Shown: positions 50,821 through 59,773, counted from the first letter of the stretch. The stretch: 64,000 nt of DNA from JAAGZL01 sp050291365 (GCA_050291365.1 JBNKJS010000003.1:62001-126000), one strand, 5' to 3'. Notes: generated by a model not told the origin, from the sequence alone. Translations and numbers: made by a program.

Positions 50821-51566
50821 TGGTTAAGAATAATCCAGTTTCTGGCGCCGGCTATATGCTGCAGGGGCTTAAACTTTTGGCTAGACCAGGGCTGCGCCGC
50901 TATGTGGTCATGCCTTTATTGATCAATATCCTGGTATTTACCGCTCTGGCCTGGATAGGAATTGCTCAATTTGAGACACTGCTAGAATGGATGTTACCGC
51001 AGGACACCTGGCTCTCCTATTTCAGGTATATCCTCTGGCCCCTGTTTGCCATAGCTACTATTCTGATTACCTTTTACAGCTTCACTATTGTGGCAAACCT
51101 GCTGGCAGCACCTTTTAACGGAATACTTGCAGAGAAGGTGGAGATACTACTCACGGGCAATAAACCTTCTCACATGCACACTGGTATTATGCAGTCTGTG
51201 TGGCCTGCAATTCTGTCAGAGCTGATTAAACTGAGCTATTTTCTTATCCGCGCCCTGCCCATGCTGTTGTTATTCCTGATTCCAGGGATAAATGTTGTTG
51301 CCCCATTGGTCTGGTTTCTATTCGGCATCTGGTATCTGACGCTGGAGTATGCAGACTACCCAATGGCCAACAGTGGGATGGCGTTCAGAGATCAACGCAA
51401 CCATATGAAACAGATCCGTATGGCAGCCTTGGGGTTTGGTGGTAGCCTTACCCTGCTAATGATGATCCCAATATTAAATTTCGCTGCGATGCCTGCTGCT
51501 GTAGCTGGTGCGACAGCCATGTGGCATGATGGTAGAGAGAGGGTTGTTCGCTCAGCTAAAATATAA
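50820..51566 (+). CDS. CysZ-like (EI24 domain) membrane protein
   Basis: From ATG 50820 the 248-residue protein has four or more membrane segments and the EI24/CysZ pattern: GAGYMLQGLKLLARPGLRRYVVMPLLIN, YSFTIVANLLAAPFNGILAEKVE, and the DYPMANSGMAFRDQRNHM loop. CysZ of E. coli is a sulfate-uptake channel; whether this one imports sulfate is uncertain. Start is set by the TAATG junction with uppP, although the frame is open 24 codons further upstream. Confidence 0.85.
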   Translation: MVKNNPVSGAGYMLQGLKLLARPGLRRYVVMPLLINILVFTALAWIGIAQFETLLEWMLPQDTWLSYFRYILWPLFAIATILITFYSFTIVANLLAAPFNGILAEKVEILLTGNKPSHMHTGIMQSVWPAILSELIKLSYFLIRALPMLLLFLIPGINVVAPLVWFLFGIWYLTLEYADYPMANSGMAFRDQRNHMKQIRMAALGFGGSLTLLMMIPILNFAAMPAAVAGATAMWHDGRERVVRSAKI

Positions 51567-51690
51567 ATAACACGCTGTAAGCATTCGGCGCAATACACTT
51601 CGATATTGTCCAATTCGGCCACAATTAATATTAAAGATTGATTAGGGGTCGCACATAACCATATTAACATTGATAAATTTAGAGGTAGTC

Positions 51691-51897
51691 GTGAGAAAAC
51701 TATTCAGAATGTTAGTTAAGTACATAGACAAGGTTTTGGAACATAGTAATACAAAAAAGGAGATATTGGAGTATATCGATGATGCTAATCTCATTGCTCT
51801 TGAAAGGATAGAGATGACAGAGTCGTCATTAATGTATGAAATAAACGAGATCAAAGAGCGTTTAAGAAAGCTAGAAAAAGAGTTAACTAACAAGTGA
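51691..51897 (+). CDS. Small coiled-coil protein coupled to a glycosyltransferase
   Basis: Not recognised. The 68-residue A+T-rich protein begins MRKLFRMLVKYIDKVLEHSN (GTG 51691 after AGAGG at 51681) and continues with heptad-rich EINEIKERLRKLEKELTNK at its C-terminus. An ATG at 51709 is an alternative. It overlaps the glycosyltransferase start by four bases (GTGA), so it is translated together with it. A scaffold or regulatory subunit for the transferase is possible; nothing shows this directly. Confidence 0.55.
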   Translation: MRKLFRMLVKYIDKVLEHSNTKKEILEYIDDANLIALERIEMTESSLMYEINEIKERLRKLEKELTNK

Positions 51898-53069
51898 GTC
51901 TAGGTAGAGTCTATTTTTTCACTCCGCTGCCACCAATAAACAGCGGAATAGCAAAATATTCGCACGAATTAATTAATTATTTCTCTGAAATATGTAAAGT
52001 AACTGTTGTTGTCGATCAAAAACAGTACGACATCCCCGGGCACGCTGATGTTGTTCAACTCTCAGACTGGTTAATGTCCCATGATAAAAATATACCAGTA
52101 CTCTACCAAGTAGGTAATAGTAATCATCACCGCTATATATACTCTCAGGCTTTAAAAGTTTCAGGAATAGTAGATTTGCACGATTTTAATTTGCATCAAT
52201 ATTTACAATCAGAATCTATGACAAATAGTGCGATATATAAAACTGCACTTGAAAAATGTCATGGCAAAAAACTCGGTAGAAAAATATTCAACCATAGTAA
52301 AAATGGTATTCTTTCACCAACATCAATGTTTTTGTCACCTCTTAATTGTTTAGTATTAAGGAAAGCAAGTGCCGTTATCGTTCACTCAGAGTGGGCGTAC
52401 AGAAGGGTAAAAGCGCAATATCCAGATAAAGCTGTGATAAAAACACCTTTACACTTCATGCCATATATTGACGATATTTCCTCAGATGTGGCCAGAAAGA
52501 AATTAGGCTTGCCAGCGGATAGTTTTATTATGAGTGCTTTGGGGCATATTACTCCTGCTAAACAGATAGACCTTGTCATAAAGACAATATCTTTAATTAG
52601 TAAAAGTATGCCGAAACTAAAGTTAGTTATTGCAGGTGAATGCAGTCGTGAGGAAGAATTGCAAAAATTAATCGACTCAGTTGATGTGAGGTCTAATATT
52701 CTCAGGCTAGAAGATGTCAACGATGAGGACTTTGATTTAATTATAGCCGCTAGCGATCTCATTATTAATCTGCGATTCCCAAGTGTTGGAGAAAACTCTG
52801 CAACACTAGTGCGCGGTATGGGAATGGGGCGTGCTTGTGTAGTATATGATTACGCCACATTTGCAGAATACCCCAATGAGACAGTCTTTAAGATACCATT
52901 AAATATTAGGAACCCAGAGTTATTATCGGAAAAACTATACGAAATAATTACGGACCGTCCAAAGCTACATTTAATTGGTGCTAATGCGCAAAAATATATA
53001 CGTACAAATAATTCGATAGTTAGCGCAGCAAGAATATATGAAGAGATTATTCATAGTGAATTTTCGTAG
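51894..53069 (+). CDS. GT4-family glycosyltransferase, A+T-rich
   Basis: The 391-residue GT-B enzyme belongs to family 4 transferases. N-terminal acceptor side: RVYFFTPLPPINSGIAKYSHEL; linker: SALGHITPAKQIDLVIKTIS; donor-binding domain: SVGENSATLVRGMGMGRACVVYD with the glutamate of the EX7E-type motif. Codon use is clearly A+T-richer than in uppP and its neighbours, suggesting horizontal acquisition together with the coiled-coil gene. Sugar and acceptor are unknown. GTG start, coupled to the previous gene. Confidence 0.85.
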   Translation: MSLGRVYFFTPLPPINSGIAKYSHELINYFSEICKVTVVVDQKQYDIPGHADVVQLSDWLMSHDKNIPVLYQVGNSNHHRYIYSQALKVSGIVDLHDFNLHQYLQSESMTNSAIYKTALEKCHGKKLGRKIFNHSKNGILSPTSMFLSPLNCLVLRKASAVIVHSEWAYRRVKAQYPDKAVIKTPLHFMPYIDDISSDVARKKLGLPADSFIMSALGHITPAKQIDLVIKTISLISKSMPKLKLVIAGECSREEELQKLIDSVDVRSNILRLEDVNDEDFDLIIAASDLIINLRFPSVGENSATLVRGMGMGRACVVYDYATFAEYPNETVFKIPLNIRNPELLSEKLYEIITDRPKLHLIGANAQKYIRTNNSIVSAARIYEEIIHSEFS

Positions 53070-53100
53070 CACAGTAAAATCTACAAGACGTTAAATTTTT

Positions 53101-53135
53101 TGCGTCCTTTTGCGGTGATTCGTGTTTATTTGCGG
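53101..53135. repeat. Degenerate copy of the 10-base tandem repeat, inverted
   Basis: On the minus strand the segment reads CGCAAATAAA, CACGAATCAC, CGCAAAAGGA, CGCAAA, closely related to the tandem repeat at 22869-22908. It lies between the glycosyltransferase gene and the cytochrome genes. Confidence 0.5.
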
Positions 53136-53178
53136 CTTGGGCTTGAGCTTGTCTTTTGGATAAAAGAAGACGCCTGCT

Positions 53179-53853
53179 TCAATCCATCTTCAACTTGTCT
53201 GGCTCATTTGTCAGGAGATAGTCGTACTGCTCTTTGGTCAGATCAACCTTGTCTTTGCCGTTGATCATCGGCATTAGGTGTTCCTTAAAGGAGTGGCCGG
53301 TGGTTAACAGATAGACATGAAGAATTACGAACATAATGATAATGACAGCTGCAACTGTGTGGATTATCGCGATTAGGCTATGACTGACGATACCAGAGAA
53401 ATCAACCAGCCCTACACTCAGTAGCAGATAGGCGATGCCAGATATCCAGATTGCAGGAAAGACCACAATCTTCAGTAGCAGATATGAAATCCCCTGCAGA
53501 GGATTGTGCTTACGCAACATGGTCTTCTGATATGGATGATGCTCACCATGGAAGATACCGTAGGCGTAATAGCGAATCACTGATTGCAAGGTGTTGCGGC
53601 ACTTCAGGGTCATGGCTGGGACAAAATGGCGTATCTCACCTGTGGTGAATAGCCAGAAGGTGGCAAAGGCCCAGAGTACCAGCAGCGCCAACGCAACGAT
53701 GGTGTGGATAGTGACGGCAAGACCAAAATCGATCCAGTGGTGGAAACCATGAATGGCCAGGCCGGTAAATATTAAAATAAAAATAGAGAGCGCCTGACCC
53801 CAATGCCAGATGCGTTCAAAAATCGGGAAAACGCGAATAGTATGTAAAGCCAT
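53179..53853 (-). CDS. Membrane cytochrome b, quinol-linked partner of the octahaem cytochrome
   Basis: The 224-residue protein has four membrane helices with histidines arranged as in di-haem cytochromes b: RIWHWGQALS, TGLAIHGFHHW, VTIHTIVAL, and IHTVAAVIIIMFVILHVYLLTTGH. It resembles the cytochrome b561-type subunits that move electrons between the quinone pool and periplasmic multihaem cytochromes. Its ATG overlaps the stop of the upstream octahaem gene by one base (TAATG), so the two form one complex by context. Direction of electron flow cannot be told. Confidence 0.8.
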   Translation of the reverse strand: MALHTIRVFPIFERIWHWGQALSIFILIFTGLAIHGFHHWIDFGLAVTIHTIVALALLVLWAFATFWLFTTGEIRHFVPAMTLKCRNTLQSVIRYYAYGIFHGEHHPYQKTMLRKHNPLQGISYLLLKIVVFPAIWISGIAYLLLSVGLVDFSGIVSHSLIAIIHTVAAVIIIMFVILHVYLLTTGHSFKEHLMPMINGKDKVDLTKEQYDYLLTNEPDKLKMD

Positions 53854-55439
53854 TATTTATTCCTCGCCATTGCTGTTACTTTGCGAATTAAGGCATGTCC
53901 CAATACCCCTATAAGGGTTGCTAGCACAGCAAATATGCTAATCATGTCCAACAGTTTTGTTTTGCCAGCACCAGGCATATAGGGGATTTCTAGATCCTGA
54001 AGTCGTCCCTCCTTGGCATGACACTCCTGACACTCCAGTGCCCCCTCCTTGGGAGAAACCATATGGGTGGTCGGCCAGTACATATAGGTGTCAACAAAGC
54101 CATATTCGCCACTGTAGGGCTTCCCGGCCTTTGCCATTGCAGCAGTGATCGACTTCTGCCAATCAAAGTTGGTCCACAGGGCGGTATCGGTGGTTGGACC
54201 CCACACATTGGTATAAACCAAATTGTTGTTTACCTTGTCGTAAGCCTGCCGTCCTTCCATTCGTTTGAACGGCCATATGCGTGAGTCTGGATCATCGTGA
54301 GAGCCGTGAATCATATTGACTTCCACCACTTTGCTCGGGTCGATCTTACGGTCGGTGTTGGTGTACTCGACTTGACCGTTAAACCAAGCATAGTGGGGTT
54401 TAACGTTCTCGCCGTATTTAAATATGCCTTTATGTTTCAGATACCCATGGCGATGTTTACCATCACCTTGAACATAATCTTCGATGCCCTTGCCTGTTGC
54501 TCCGCTCTTATCGACCTTGGACCAGTCCCAATAGGTTTTAGTAGCCACTCCGCCTTTGGCAAACTCAGGAATATGGCAGCTCTCGCAAGCAACTCGATCC
54601 ACATGGTGATTGAGCTTCAATCCAACAACCGTCTTCTTAGGGTGCGGTTCAAGGCCGTGACAACTTTCGCAGCTGGCAGAATTGCGGCGTTCGCCAGGTT
54701 TGCCTGTACCCTCTTTGTCTGTTGCATTGAGGCTGTAGTGACTGCCGGCCCATTTGTGGTCAGAGGCAACATGACATTTGTTGCATTTGAAGTTAAGGCC
54801 GTCTTTATCCATATGCACATCGACCTCTTTGCTAGGCTCAATCAGCGCAGAAGAGAGATCTCCATGCTTTACATTGTCGCCACCACCTCCATAGAAATGG
54901 CAAGAGCCGCAATTTTGCCGTTTGGGCATGCCTATGTTTTGCGCAACCTTGGCTAGATCCGGTGGTAGATGGGTCTTCCCTTTCTTGGTTTTTGCCTCAT
55001 ACAGTGGGTGTCCAGCTCCTGTGGGCCATTTGGAATAGTCTCCAGTAGTATCGTGACACACCAGACAGTCGACCTTAGAGTCGTCAGTTGCTGATGGTGG
55101 TTTCTGAGTCATATCACGCCAGCCGTAGGATGCGTGACAACTGGTGCAACGTGGCTCATTGGATACAACATTGCCGCAGAATGCGTTGATAGATGTTCTC
55201 TTGCCCAGTTTCTGACCGGTCTTCGGATGATTGTATTCCCAGCTACCATGTATGCTGTTCTTAACCTCATCAGCTGCCTTGTTGTGGCAGTCGATACAGG
55301 CTTTAGTTACCTCTGGCCCACTGGCAAACGGACCTTTCAGCTCCTCTAGCTTGCTGTGATCAGTGGTTGAGGCAACTGCTGTCCCACTGAGTAACAGTAT
55401 CAATCCCACTAAAGGCATAATAATTATATTTCTCATCAC
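53853..55439 (-). CDS. Octahaem c-type cytochrome, tetrathionate reductase-like family
   Basis: The 528-residue protein has a signal peptide (PLVGLILLLSGTAVAS), eight CxxCH haem sites (CIDCH, CTSCH, CLVCH, CGSCH, CNKCH, CESCH twice, CQECH) and a C-terminal membrane helix (MISIFAVLATLIGVLGHALI). Haem count, length and layout fit the octahaem tetrathionate reductase (Otr) family, some of which also reduce nitrite or hydroxylamine; it lacks the CxxCK motif of NrfA and octahaem nitrite reductases. Seen with a cytochrome b, it probably exchanges electrons with quinone while acting on a sulfur or nitrogen compound in the periplasm. Substrate is inferred. Confidence 0.8.
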   Translation of the reverse strand: MMRNIIIMPLVGLILLLSGTAVASTTDHSKLEELKGPFASGPEVTKACIDCHNKAADEVKNSIHGSWEYNHPKTGQKLGKRTSINAFCGNVVSNEPRCTSCHASYGWRDMTQKPPSATDDSKVDCLVCHDTTGDYSKWPTGAGHPLYEAKTKKGKTHLPPDLAKVAQNIGMPKRQNCGSCHFYGGGGDNVKHGDLSSALIEPSKEVDVHMDKDGLNFKCNKCHVASDHKWAGSHYSLNATDKEGTGKPGERRNSASCESCHGLEPHPKKTVVGLKLNHHVDRVACESCHIPEFAKGGVATKTYWDWSKVDKSGATGKGIEDYVQGDGKHRHGYLKHKGIFKYGENVKPHYAWFNGQVEYTNTDRKIDPSKVVEVNMIHGSHDDPDSRIWPFKRMEGRQAYDKVNNNLVYTNVWGPTTDTALWTNFDWQKSITAAMAKAGKPYSGEYGFVDTYMYWPTTHMVSPKEGALECQECHAKEGRLQDLEIPYMPGAGKTKLLDMISIFAVLATLIGVLGHALIRKVTAMARNK

Positions 55440-55642
55440 TACAAAACCCCAGGCAATATTAGTATATTATTATATGCCGCATTATTTTATGAGGCGTTGA
55501 CTTTTCGCAATCTGGAGAATTTAGTTAAAGAGAAAAACTGGCTTCTATCATCTTGTATAACCGAGATTTTCCCAGGCATCTAAGAGGCATGGTTTTGAGT
55601 GGGTTCTGTACCATTTGTTAGCAACGTACCTGGCCCGGCTCG

Positions 55643-55688
55643 GCACCACTGGACTGGTGCGGCCTGAGGTGATCAACCCTCACCTCAG
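55643..55688. other. Two adjacent inverted repeats upstream of the octahaem cytochrome
   Basis: GCACCA/TGGTGC (55643-55648 and 55655-55660) is followed directly by CTGAGGTGA/TCACCTCAG (55664-55672 and 55680-55688). They lie between the porin terminator and the cytochrome start, in a 314-base region (55440-55753) without a gene, and could be operators or RNA hairpins. Confidence 0.45.
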
Positions 55689-55692
55689 ATCT

Positions 55693-55722
55693 TCAAAAAA
55701 AACGGAGCCCGAAGGCCCCGTT
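55693..55722 (-). terminator. Terminator of the porin gene
   Basis: On the minus strand AACGGGGCC, TTCG tetraloop, GGCTCCGTT and a run of eight T form a strong intrinsic terminator about 30 bases after the porin stop. Confidence 0.92.
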
Positions 55723-55753
55723 TAACTACTCAGTTTCTAAATTAGAAAAAAAC

Positions 55754-56791
55754 TTAGAACTTGTGGATGATACCCAGTGATAACACATCGTAGTCATAGT
55801 CAGCGAAACCAGCATCTTCTTCGTGGTCTGTGTATGCGGCATAGACCATGGTACGGTTACTCAGCTTGTGGTCCACGCCGATGCTCCACTGCTCCGTATC
55901 ATAATACGGCTCAGAACCTCTTATACCAGTCATTGCCAGATCGTCACCCCGACCGTAAGCGATCTTGAAGGTGTTGTTGCCGGCGGTGTAACTTCCGGAG
56001 AGCTGCCAGGAGTATCCATCACCAATATCTTTAAAATCACGGTCTTCATAGATGTAGTTAACGTGAAAGCCGTTGGCGGTGTAACCCAGGCCCAAGCGCC
56101 ACTTGTCGTAGTCACCTACGTTAGAGCTCTCGATTGCTGACATTAAGTCATCACTAACTTCCTCATAAGCCAAGCTGGCGAACCAAGGTCCGTTATTATA
56201 GCTTGCGGCTATGGAGACAGCTTCAATTCCGTCAATATCAGTGCTAAATGAAGGCATTGCAACACCAGCCACGAATGAAAAACCATTCCAGTTAGGGCTC
56301 ATGTAGAACAGGGCATCCTGCAGACGGATATCGTTAAAGCCCAGCTGCTCATAGTCACCGACCCGCTCAGAGAACAGATCCAGACTAGCAGTTGAACTCT
56401 TTAGTGGGGTATCTACCTGACCAATACCCAGCACACCCCAGCTACCGGCTAGGGCAAGGTAGGTGTTACGGTCGTTGTTGACACCGCCCAGATCATCACC
56501 ACTGATGGAGAACTCCATTTGGAATAACAGGCTCAGACCACTACCAAGATCTTCAGAACCCTTGATGCCGAATCTTGAGTTGTGGCTATTTACAGCAGCG
56601 CCGTCATAACCATTGACAAGGGTATTATCCACACCCATACCCTGTAACGCCCAGTTGGAGCTGGAATCATCACCAAAGTCGATGCTATCAATACTGTAGT
56701 GTAACTGACCGTATACTGTTACATCTGCGCTTGCTGTCATAGGAGCTGCAACCGCAGTGGCAATTGCGGCTGCAAGTAGCTGTTTTTTCAT
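55754..56791 (-). CDS. Gram-negative general porin
   Basis: The 345-residue outer-membrane protein has a signal peptide (MKKQLLAAAIATAVAAPMTA, cleavage near SADV), the mature start VTVYGQLHYSID, repeated amphipathic beta strands, and a C-terminal GIIHKF ending in the phenylalanine needed for BamA recognition. Sequence motifs (NSRFGIKGSEDLGSGLSLLFQMEF) are those of 16-strand trimeric porins. Solute preference is unknown. It is monocistronic with a strong terminator and a palindrome in its promoter region. Confidence 0.94.
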   Translation of the reverse strand: MKKQLLAAAIATAVAAPMTASADVTVYGQLHYSIDSIDFGDDSSSNWALQGMGVDNTLVNGYDGAAVNSHNSRFGIKGSEDLGSGLSLLFQMEFSISGDDLGGVNNDRNTYLALAGSWGVLGIGQVDTPLKSSTASLDLFSERVGDYEQLGFNDIRLQDALFYMSPNWNGFSFVAGVAMPSFSTDIDGIEAVSIAASYNNGPWFASLAYEEVSDDLMSAIESSNVGDYDKWRLGLGYTANGFHVNYIYEDRDFKDIGDGYSWQLSGSYTAGNNTFKIAYGRGDDLAMTGIRGSEPYYDTEQWSIGVDHKLSNRTMVYAAYTDHEEDAGFADYDYDVLSLGIIHKF

Positions 56792-56836
56792 CGGTGAAAC
56801 CTCGATTTATTGATTTTGAATTCTTGTGTTTATCCG

Positions 56837-56855
56837 CAATAAGTTTATCTTATTG
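56837..56855. promoter_or_regulatory. Palindrome in the porin promoter region
   Basis: CAATAAG TTTAT CTTATTG is a perfect inverted repeat with 7-bp arms, about 45-65 bases before the porin ATG. On the minus strand it overlaps a possible -10 (GATAAA) located 16 bases after TTGAGA, so a regulator bound here could block porin transcription. Confidence 0.4.
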
Positions 56856-56979
56856 GATGTCAGAATCTCAACGCTACATTACGTGTTGTTATTTTGTTGC
56901 GCATGAACCACGATTACACTTTGATCATGAATCATGAGAAAAATAACCACCATATATGTGTTCTTTTTCGGCTTGGCTT

Positions 56980-58146
56980 TTACTTTTTTCCTTCAGCAAC
57001 AAACTCCCCAATCCTCCCAACCCCTACCAGTAACAACTCTAAATCAGTGGTATAGGCAAAGCGCAGATGTTTCTCCGGTGCATTTGTTCCGAAATCCATT
57101 CCTGGGGTTACCGCCACACCCTTTTGTTCCAATAGCTCATGGGCGAAGCTGGCGCTGTCATCGGTGAGTTGGCTGCTGTCTCCATAGAGATAGAATGCTC
57201 CCTGGGGTTTGGTCGGGAATCTAAAACCTAGTTCTTCTAAGGCGGGAAGTAGATAATCCCGGCGCTGCTGGAAAATCTCCTTGCGCTGTTCCAGTATCTC
57301 CAAGGTTTTGTCATCAAAAGCTGAAAGGGCCGCGTACTGGGCAGGTGTAGGGGCCGAGAGAAAGATATTCTGGGCCAGCCGGTCCAGGGGTTCTACCATA
57401 TCTTCCGGCGCTACCAGCCAGCCCAGACGCCACCCTGTCATACCGAAGTATTTGGAGAAGCTGTTTATTACAAATATGGTTTCGCTTATTTCCAGGGCGC
57501 TATGCTCATCGGCACCATATATCAGCCCCTGATAGATCTCGTCTACAATCAAATATCCGCCGTTCTCTTGTACCACCCCATGAATTTCAGCCAACTCTTT
57601 GCGGCTGAGCATGGTACCGGTTGGATTTGACGGCGTGGCAACCATTACCGCTCTGGTATTGGCTTGCCAGTTATCAGCAACCAGAGTGGCGGTTAGCTGG
57701 TAATCGGTTGCGGCGCTAACATTCAGTGTCTGGGGTGTTCCCCCCACCAGATGGACAAAGTTCCTGTTGCACGGATAGCCGGGATCGGCCATGAGAACCC
57801 CATCTCCTTGATTGATCAGGACGCTGAGCAGTAGTTGCAGGGCACCAGAAGCACCTGGTGTTATCGCAATACGGTTAGGGCTGATATCCAGGCCATAACG
57901 CTGCCTGTAGTGCTCAGAGATGGCATTTCTAAGCCCCGGCAGGCCCATGGCAGGCGTATAGTGAGTTCGGCCGTCAGCGAGGGCCTGACGCCCTGCGTCA
58001 ATGATGGGGCCTGGGGTGGTAAAGTCCGGTTCGCCCACCTCCATATGGATTATGGATCGGCCCTGGGATTCCAGCTGTTTGGCCCTCTCCAATAGCTTCA
58101 TCACATGAAACGGCCTGATTTTCTCCATACGGTCAGCAATTACCAT
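56980..58146 (-). CDS. Class I/II PLP-dependent aminotransferase
   Basis: The 388-residue fold-type I enzyme has HMEVGEPDFTTP, THYTPAMGLPGLR, PSNPTGTMLS, VDEIYQGLIY, and the PLP lysine in NSFSKYFGMTGWRLGWLV. This N-terminus and the aromatic pattern place it among AspC-related aminotransferases of the valine-pyruvate/alanine-like or aspartate group, but the amino donor cannot be fixed from sequence. It stands alone between the porin and dksA. Confidence 0.92.
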   Translation of the reverse strand: MVIADRMEKIRPFHVMKLLERAKQLESQGRSIIHMEVGEPDFTTPGPIIDAGRQALADGRTHYTPAMGLPGLRNAISEHYRQRYGLDISPNRIAITPGASGALQLLLSVLINQGDGVLMADPGYPCNRNFVHLVGGTPQTLNVSAATDYQLTATLVADNWQANTRAVMVATPSNPTGTMLSRKELAEIHGVVQENGGYLIVDEIYQGLIYGADEHSALEISETIFVINSFSKYFGMTGWRLGWLVAPEDMVEPLDRLAQNIFLSAPTPAQYAALSAFDDKTLEILEQRKEIFQQRRDYLLPALEELGFRFPTKPQGAFYLYGDSSQLTDDSASFAHELLEQKGVAVTPGMDFGTNAPEKHLRFAYTTDLELLLVGVGRIGEFVAEGKK

Positions 58147-58312
58147 CCAACACCCCTGGTTTGTGTAAAAATCGCCATTATCTAAAGCTTACCCCAAAGA
58201 GTTATTTGATAGCACCTTGAAAAAGCCACTTTCAGGCACAATTTCTTGCCCAGAACACGCTATTCTGATATAGATACCGCCCTTCATTAGTATGGTTTGT
58301 CAGGAGATATGA

Positions 58313-58759
58313 ATGACCGCTAAAAAGAGACCCGAGAAAGAGCAACTTTCCGGTCCGTTTGGCTTTACGCCCTATAAGACGAAAAAGGGCGAAGAGTATA
58401 TGAACGAAAAGATGGAACAGCACTTTCGGGACATCATGGATGCATGGAAAAAAGACCTTATGGCAGAGGTGGATAGAACTGTGCACCATATGCAGGATGA
58501 AGCAGCTAATTTTCCTGATCCCACCGATAGGGCCACCCAGGAATCTGAGTTCAGCCTGGAACTGCGTACCAGAGACCGGGAACGTAAGTTGATTAAAAAG
58601 ATTGATGAAACCCTGACTCTGATTGACAACCATGACTATGGATATTGTGAATCATGCGGTGTGGAGATCGGAATTCGCCGCCTAGAGGCCAGGCCAACCG
58701 CCACTCTCTGCATCGACTGCAAGACCCTTGATGAGATCAGGGAGAAGCAGATGGGTTAA
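58313..58759 (+). CDS. dksA: RNA polymerase-binding transcription factor DksA
   Basis: DksA inserts its coiled coil in the secondary channel of RNA polymerase and acts with ppGpp. The 148-residue protein has the tip motif DPTDRA (Asp69, Asp72, Ala74), FSLELRTRDRERKLI, and the four-cysteine zinc finger CESC...CIDC. An AGGAG lies before the ATG. gluQ follows after a terminator, the conserved dksA-gluQ pair. Confidence 0.97.
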   Translation: MTAKKRPEKEQLSGPFGFTPYKTKKGEEYMNEKMEQHFRDIMDAWKKDLMAEVDRTVHHMQDEAANFPDPTDRATQESEFSLELRTRDRERKLIKKIDETLTLIDNHDYGYCESCGVEIGIRRLEARPTATLCIDCKTLDEIREKQMG

Positions 58760-58782
58760 CACAACCCAGGCTACTTAACACC

Positions 58783-58808
58783 AAAGCCGGCTTTCTAGCC
58801 GGCTTTTT
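58783..58808 (+). terminator. Terminator between dksA and gluQ
   Basis: AAAGCCGGC (58783-58791) pairs perfectly with GCCGGCTTT (58798-58806) around TTTCTA, followed by TT. A terminator in this position is also known in E. coli, where it lowers gluQ expression. Confidence 0.85.
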
Positions 58809-58826
58809 CGTGCATACAATAGACAG

Positions 58827-59714
58827 ATGACCAAATCCCCTAAATACCGCGGACGTTTTGCCCCTTCGCCTTCCGGTCCGCTGCATTTCGGATCCCTGGT
58901 TGCTGCACTGGGCAGTTATCTGGATGCCCGCAACCAGGATGGCGTCTGGTTATTACGCATGGAAGATATCGATCCTCCACGAGAAAAACCAGGCGCTGCC
59001 GATTCTATCCTCTCTACCCTAGAGCTGTTCGGCTTTGAGTGGGATGAGCCGGTGTTGTATCAAAGCACCAGAACTGATGCCTACCAGGAGGCCGCCGCTT
59101 ATCTGGTTTCTTCCGGATTGGCCTTCAGATGTAGCTGTAGCCGCAGAGAGATACAGGAGTTTGGTAATAAAGGCAGCGAAGGCATAATCTATCCAGGAAC
59201 ATGCCGTAATGGCCATGATATCTCTCGCGATGCTAGGACATTGAGGGTTATCACAGATTCTATTGAGATAGGTTTCTCCGATCTGATCCAAGGTAGATTC
59301 AGGCAAAATCTGCAACAGGATGTTGGTGATTTTGTGGTGCGCCGTGCCGATGGGTTCTTCGCCTATCAACTTGCTGTAGTGGTGGATGACGCATTTCAGG
59401 AGATCACCAGAGTAGTTCGTGGCAGCGATCTGCTGTTTTCCACCCCGCGTCAGGTATATCTGCAACAGCTCCTGGGGCTACAGCTTCCAGAATATGCCCA
59501 CCTGCCCCTGGTGATGGGTGAGGATGGAAAGAAACTGAGCAAACAGAGTCTGGCCTGGCCGGTGGATACGAACGATCATCTACAGACCCTGCTCAAGGCA
59601 GCACAATTTTTGGGACAGATACCAACGAAAGAAAATCCTGCAAACCTGGACGAGTTTTGGCAGTGGGCTATATCTGAATGGGATGGGAAGAAAGTTCCAG
59701 TCCAGAAGTACTAG
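58827..59714 (+). CDS. gluQ: Glutamyl-Q tRNA(Asp) synthetase
   Basis: GluQ attaches glutamate to queuosine at position 34 of tRNA(Asp). The 295-residue protein is a truncated glutamyl-tRNA synthetase with the HIGH-like HFGS in SPSGPLHFGSL, the KMSKS-like KKLSKQ, and the zinc ligands CSCSRRE...YPGTCRNG; it lacks an anticodon-binding domain as expected. Its Shine-Dalgarno is weak. Confidence 0.95.
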   Translation: MTKSPKYRGRFAPSPSGPLHFGSLVAALGSYLDARNQDGVWLLRMEDIDPPREKPGAADSILSTLELFGFEWDEPVLYQSTRTDAYQEAAAYLVSSGLAFRCSCSRREIQEFGNKGSEGIIYPGTCRNGHDISRDARTLRVITDSIEIGFSDLIQGRFRQNLQQDVGDFVVRRADGFFAYQLAVVVDDAFQEITRVVRGSDLLFSTPRQVYLQQLLGLQLPEYAHLPLVMGEDGKKLSKQSLAWPVDTNDHLQTLLKAAQFLGQIPTKENPANLDEFWQWAISEWDGKKVPVQKY

Positions 59715-59773
59715 CCAGCAGAGTGATAACCAAGATAGAGATCTTAACCTACCTCGGCCCTCGGACCTGATAC

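Noticed and set aside
54297..54956. 219-residue open frame on the plus strand opposite the octahaem cytochrome
   Set aside because: It is the antisense of a clearly real eight-haem protein, has no recognisable domain and no Shine-Dalgarno; the long frame results from the codon pattern of the real gene.
56934..57167. Plus-strand frame with a signal-like N-terminus (VFFFGLAFTFFLQQ)
   Set aside because: It runs antisense into the C-terminus of the aminotransferase, and its hydrophobic start arises from intergenic A+T-rich sequence; no Shine-Dalgarno or homology supports it.
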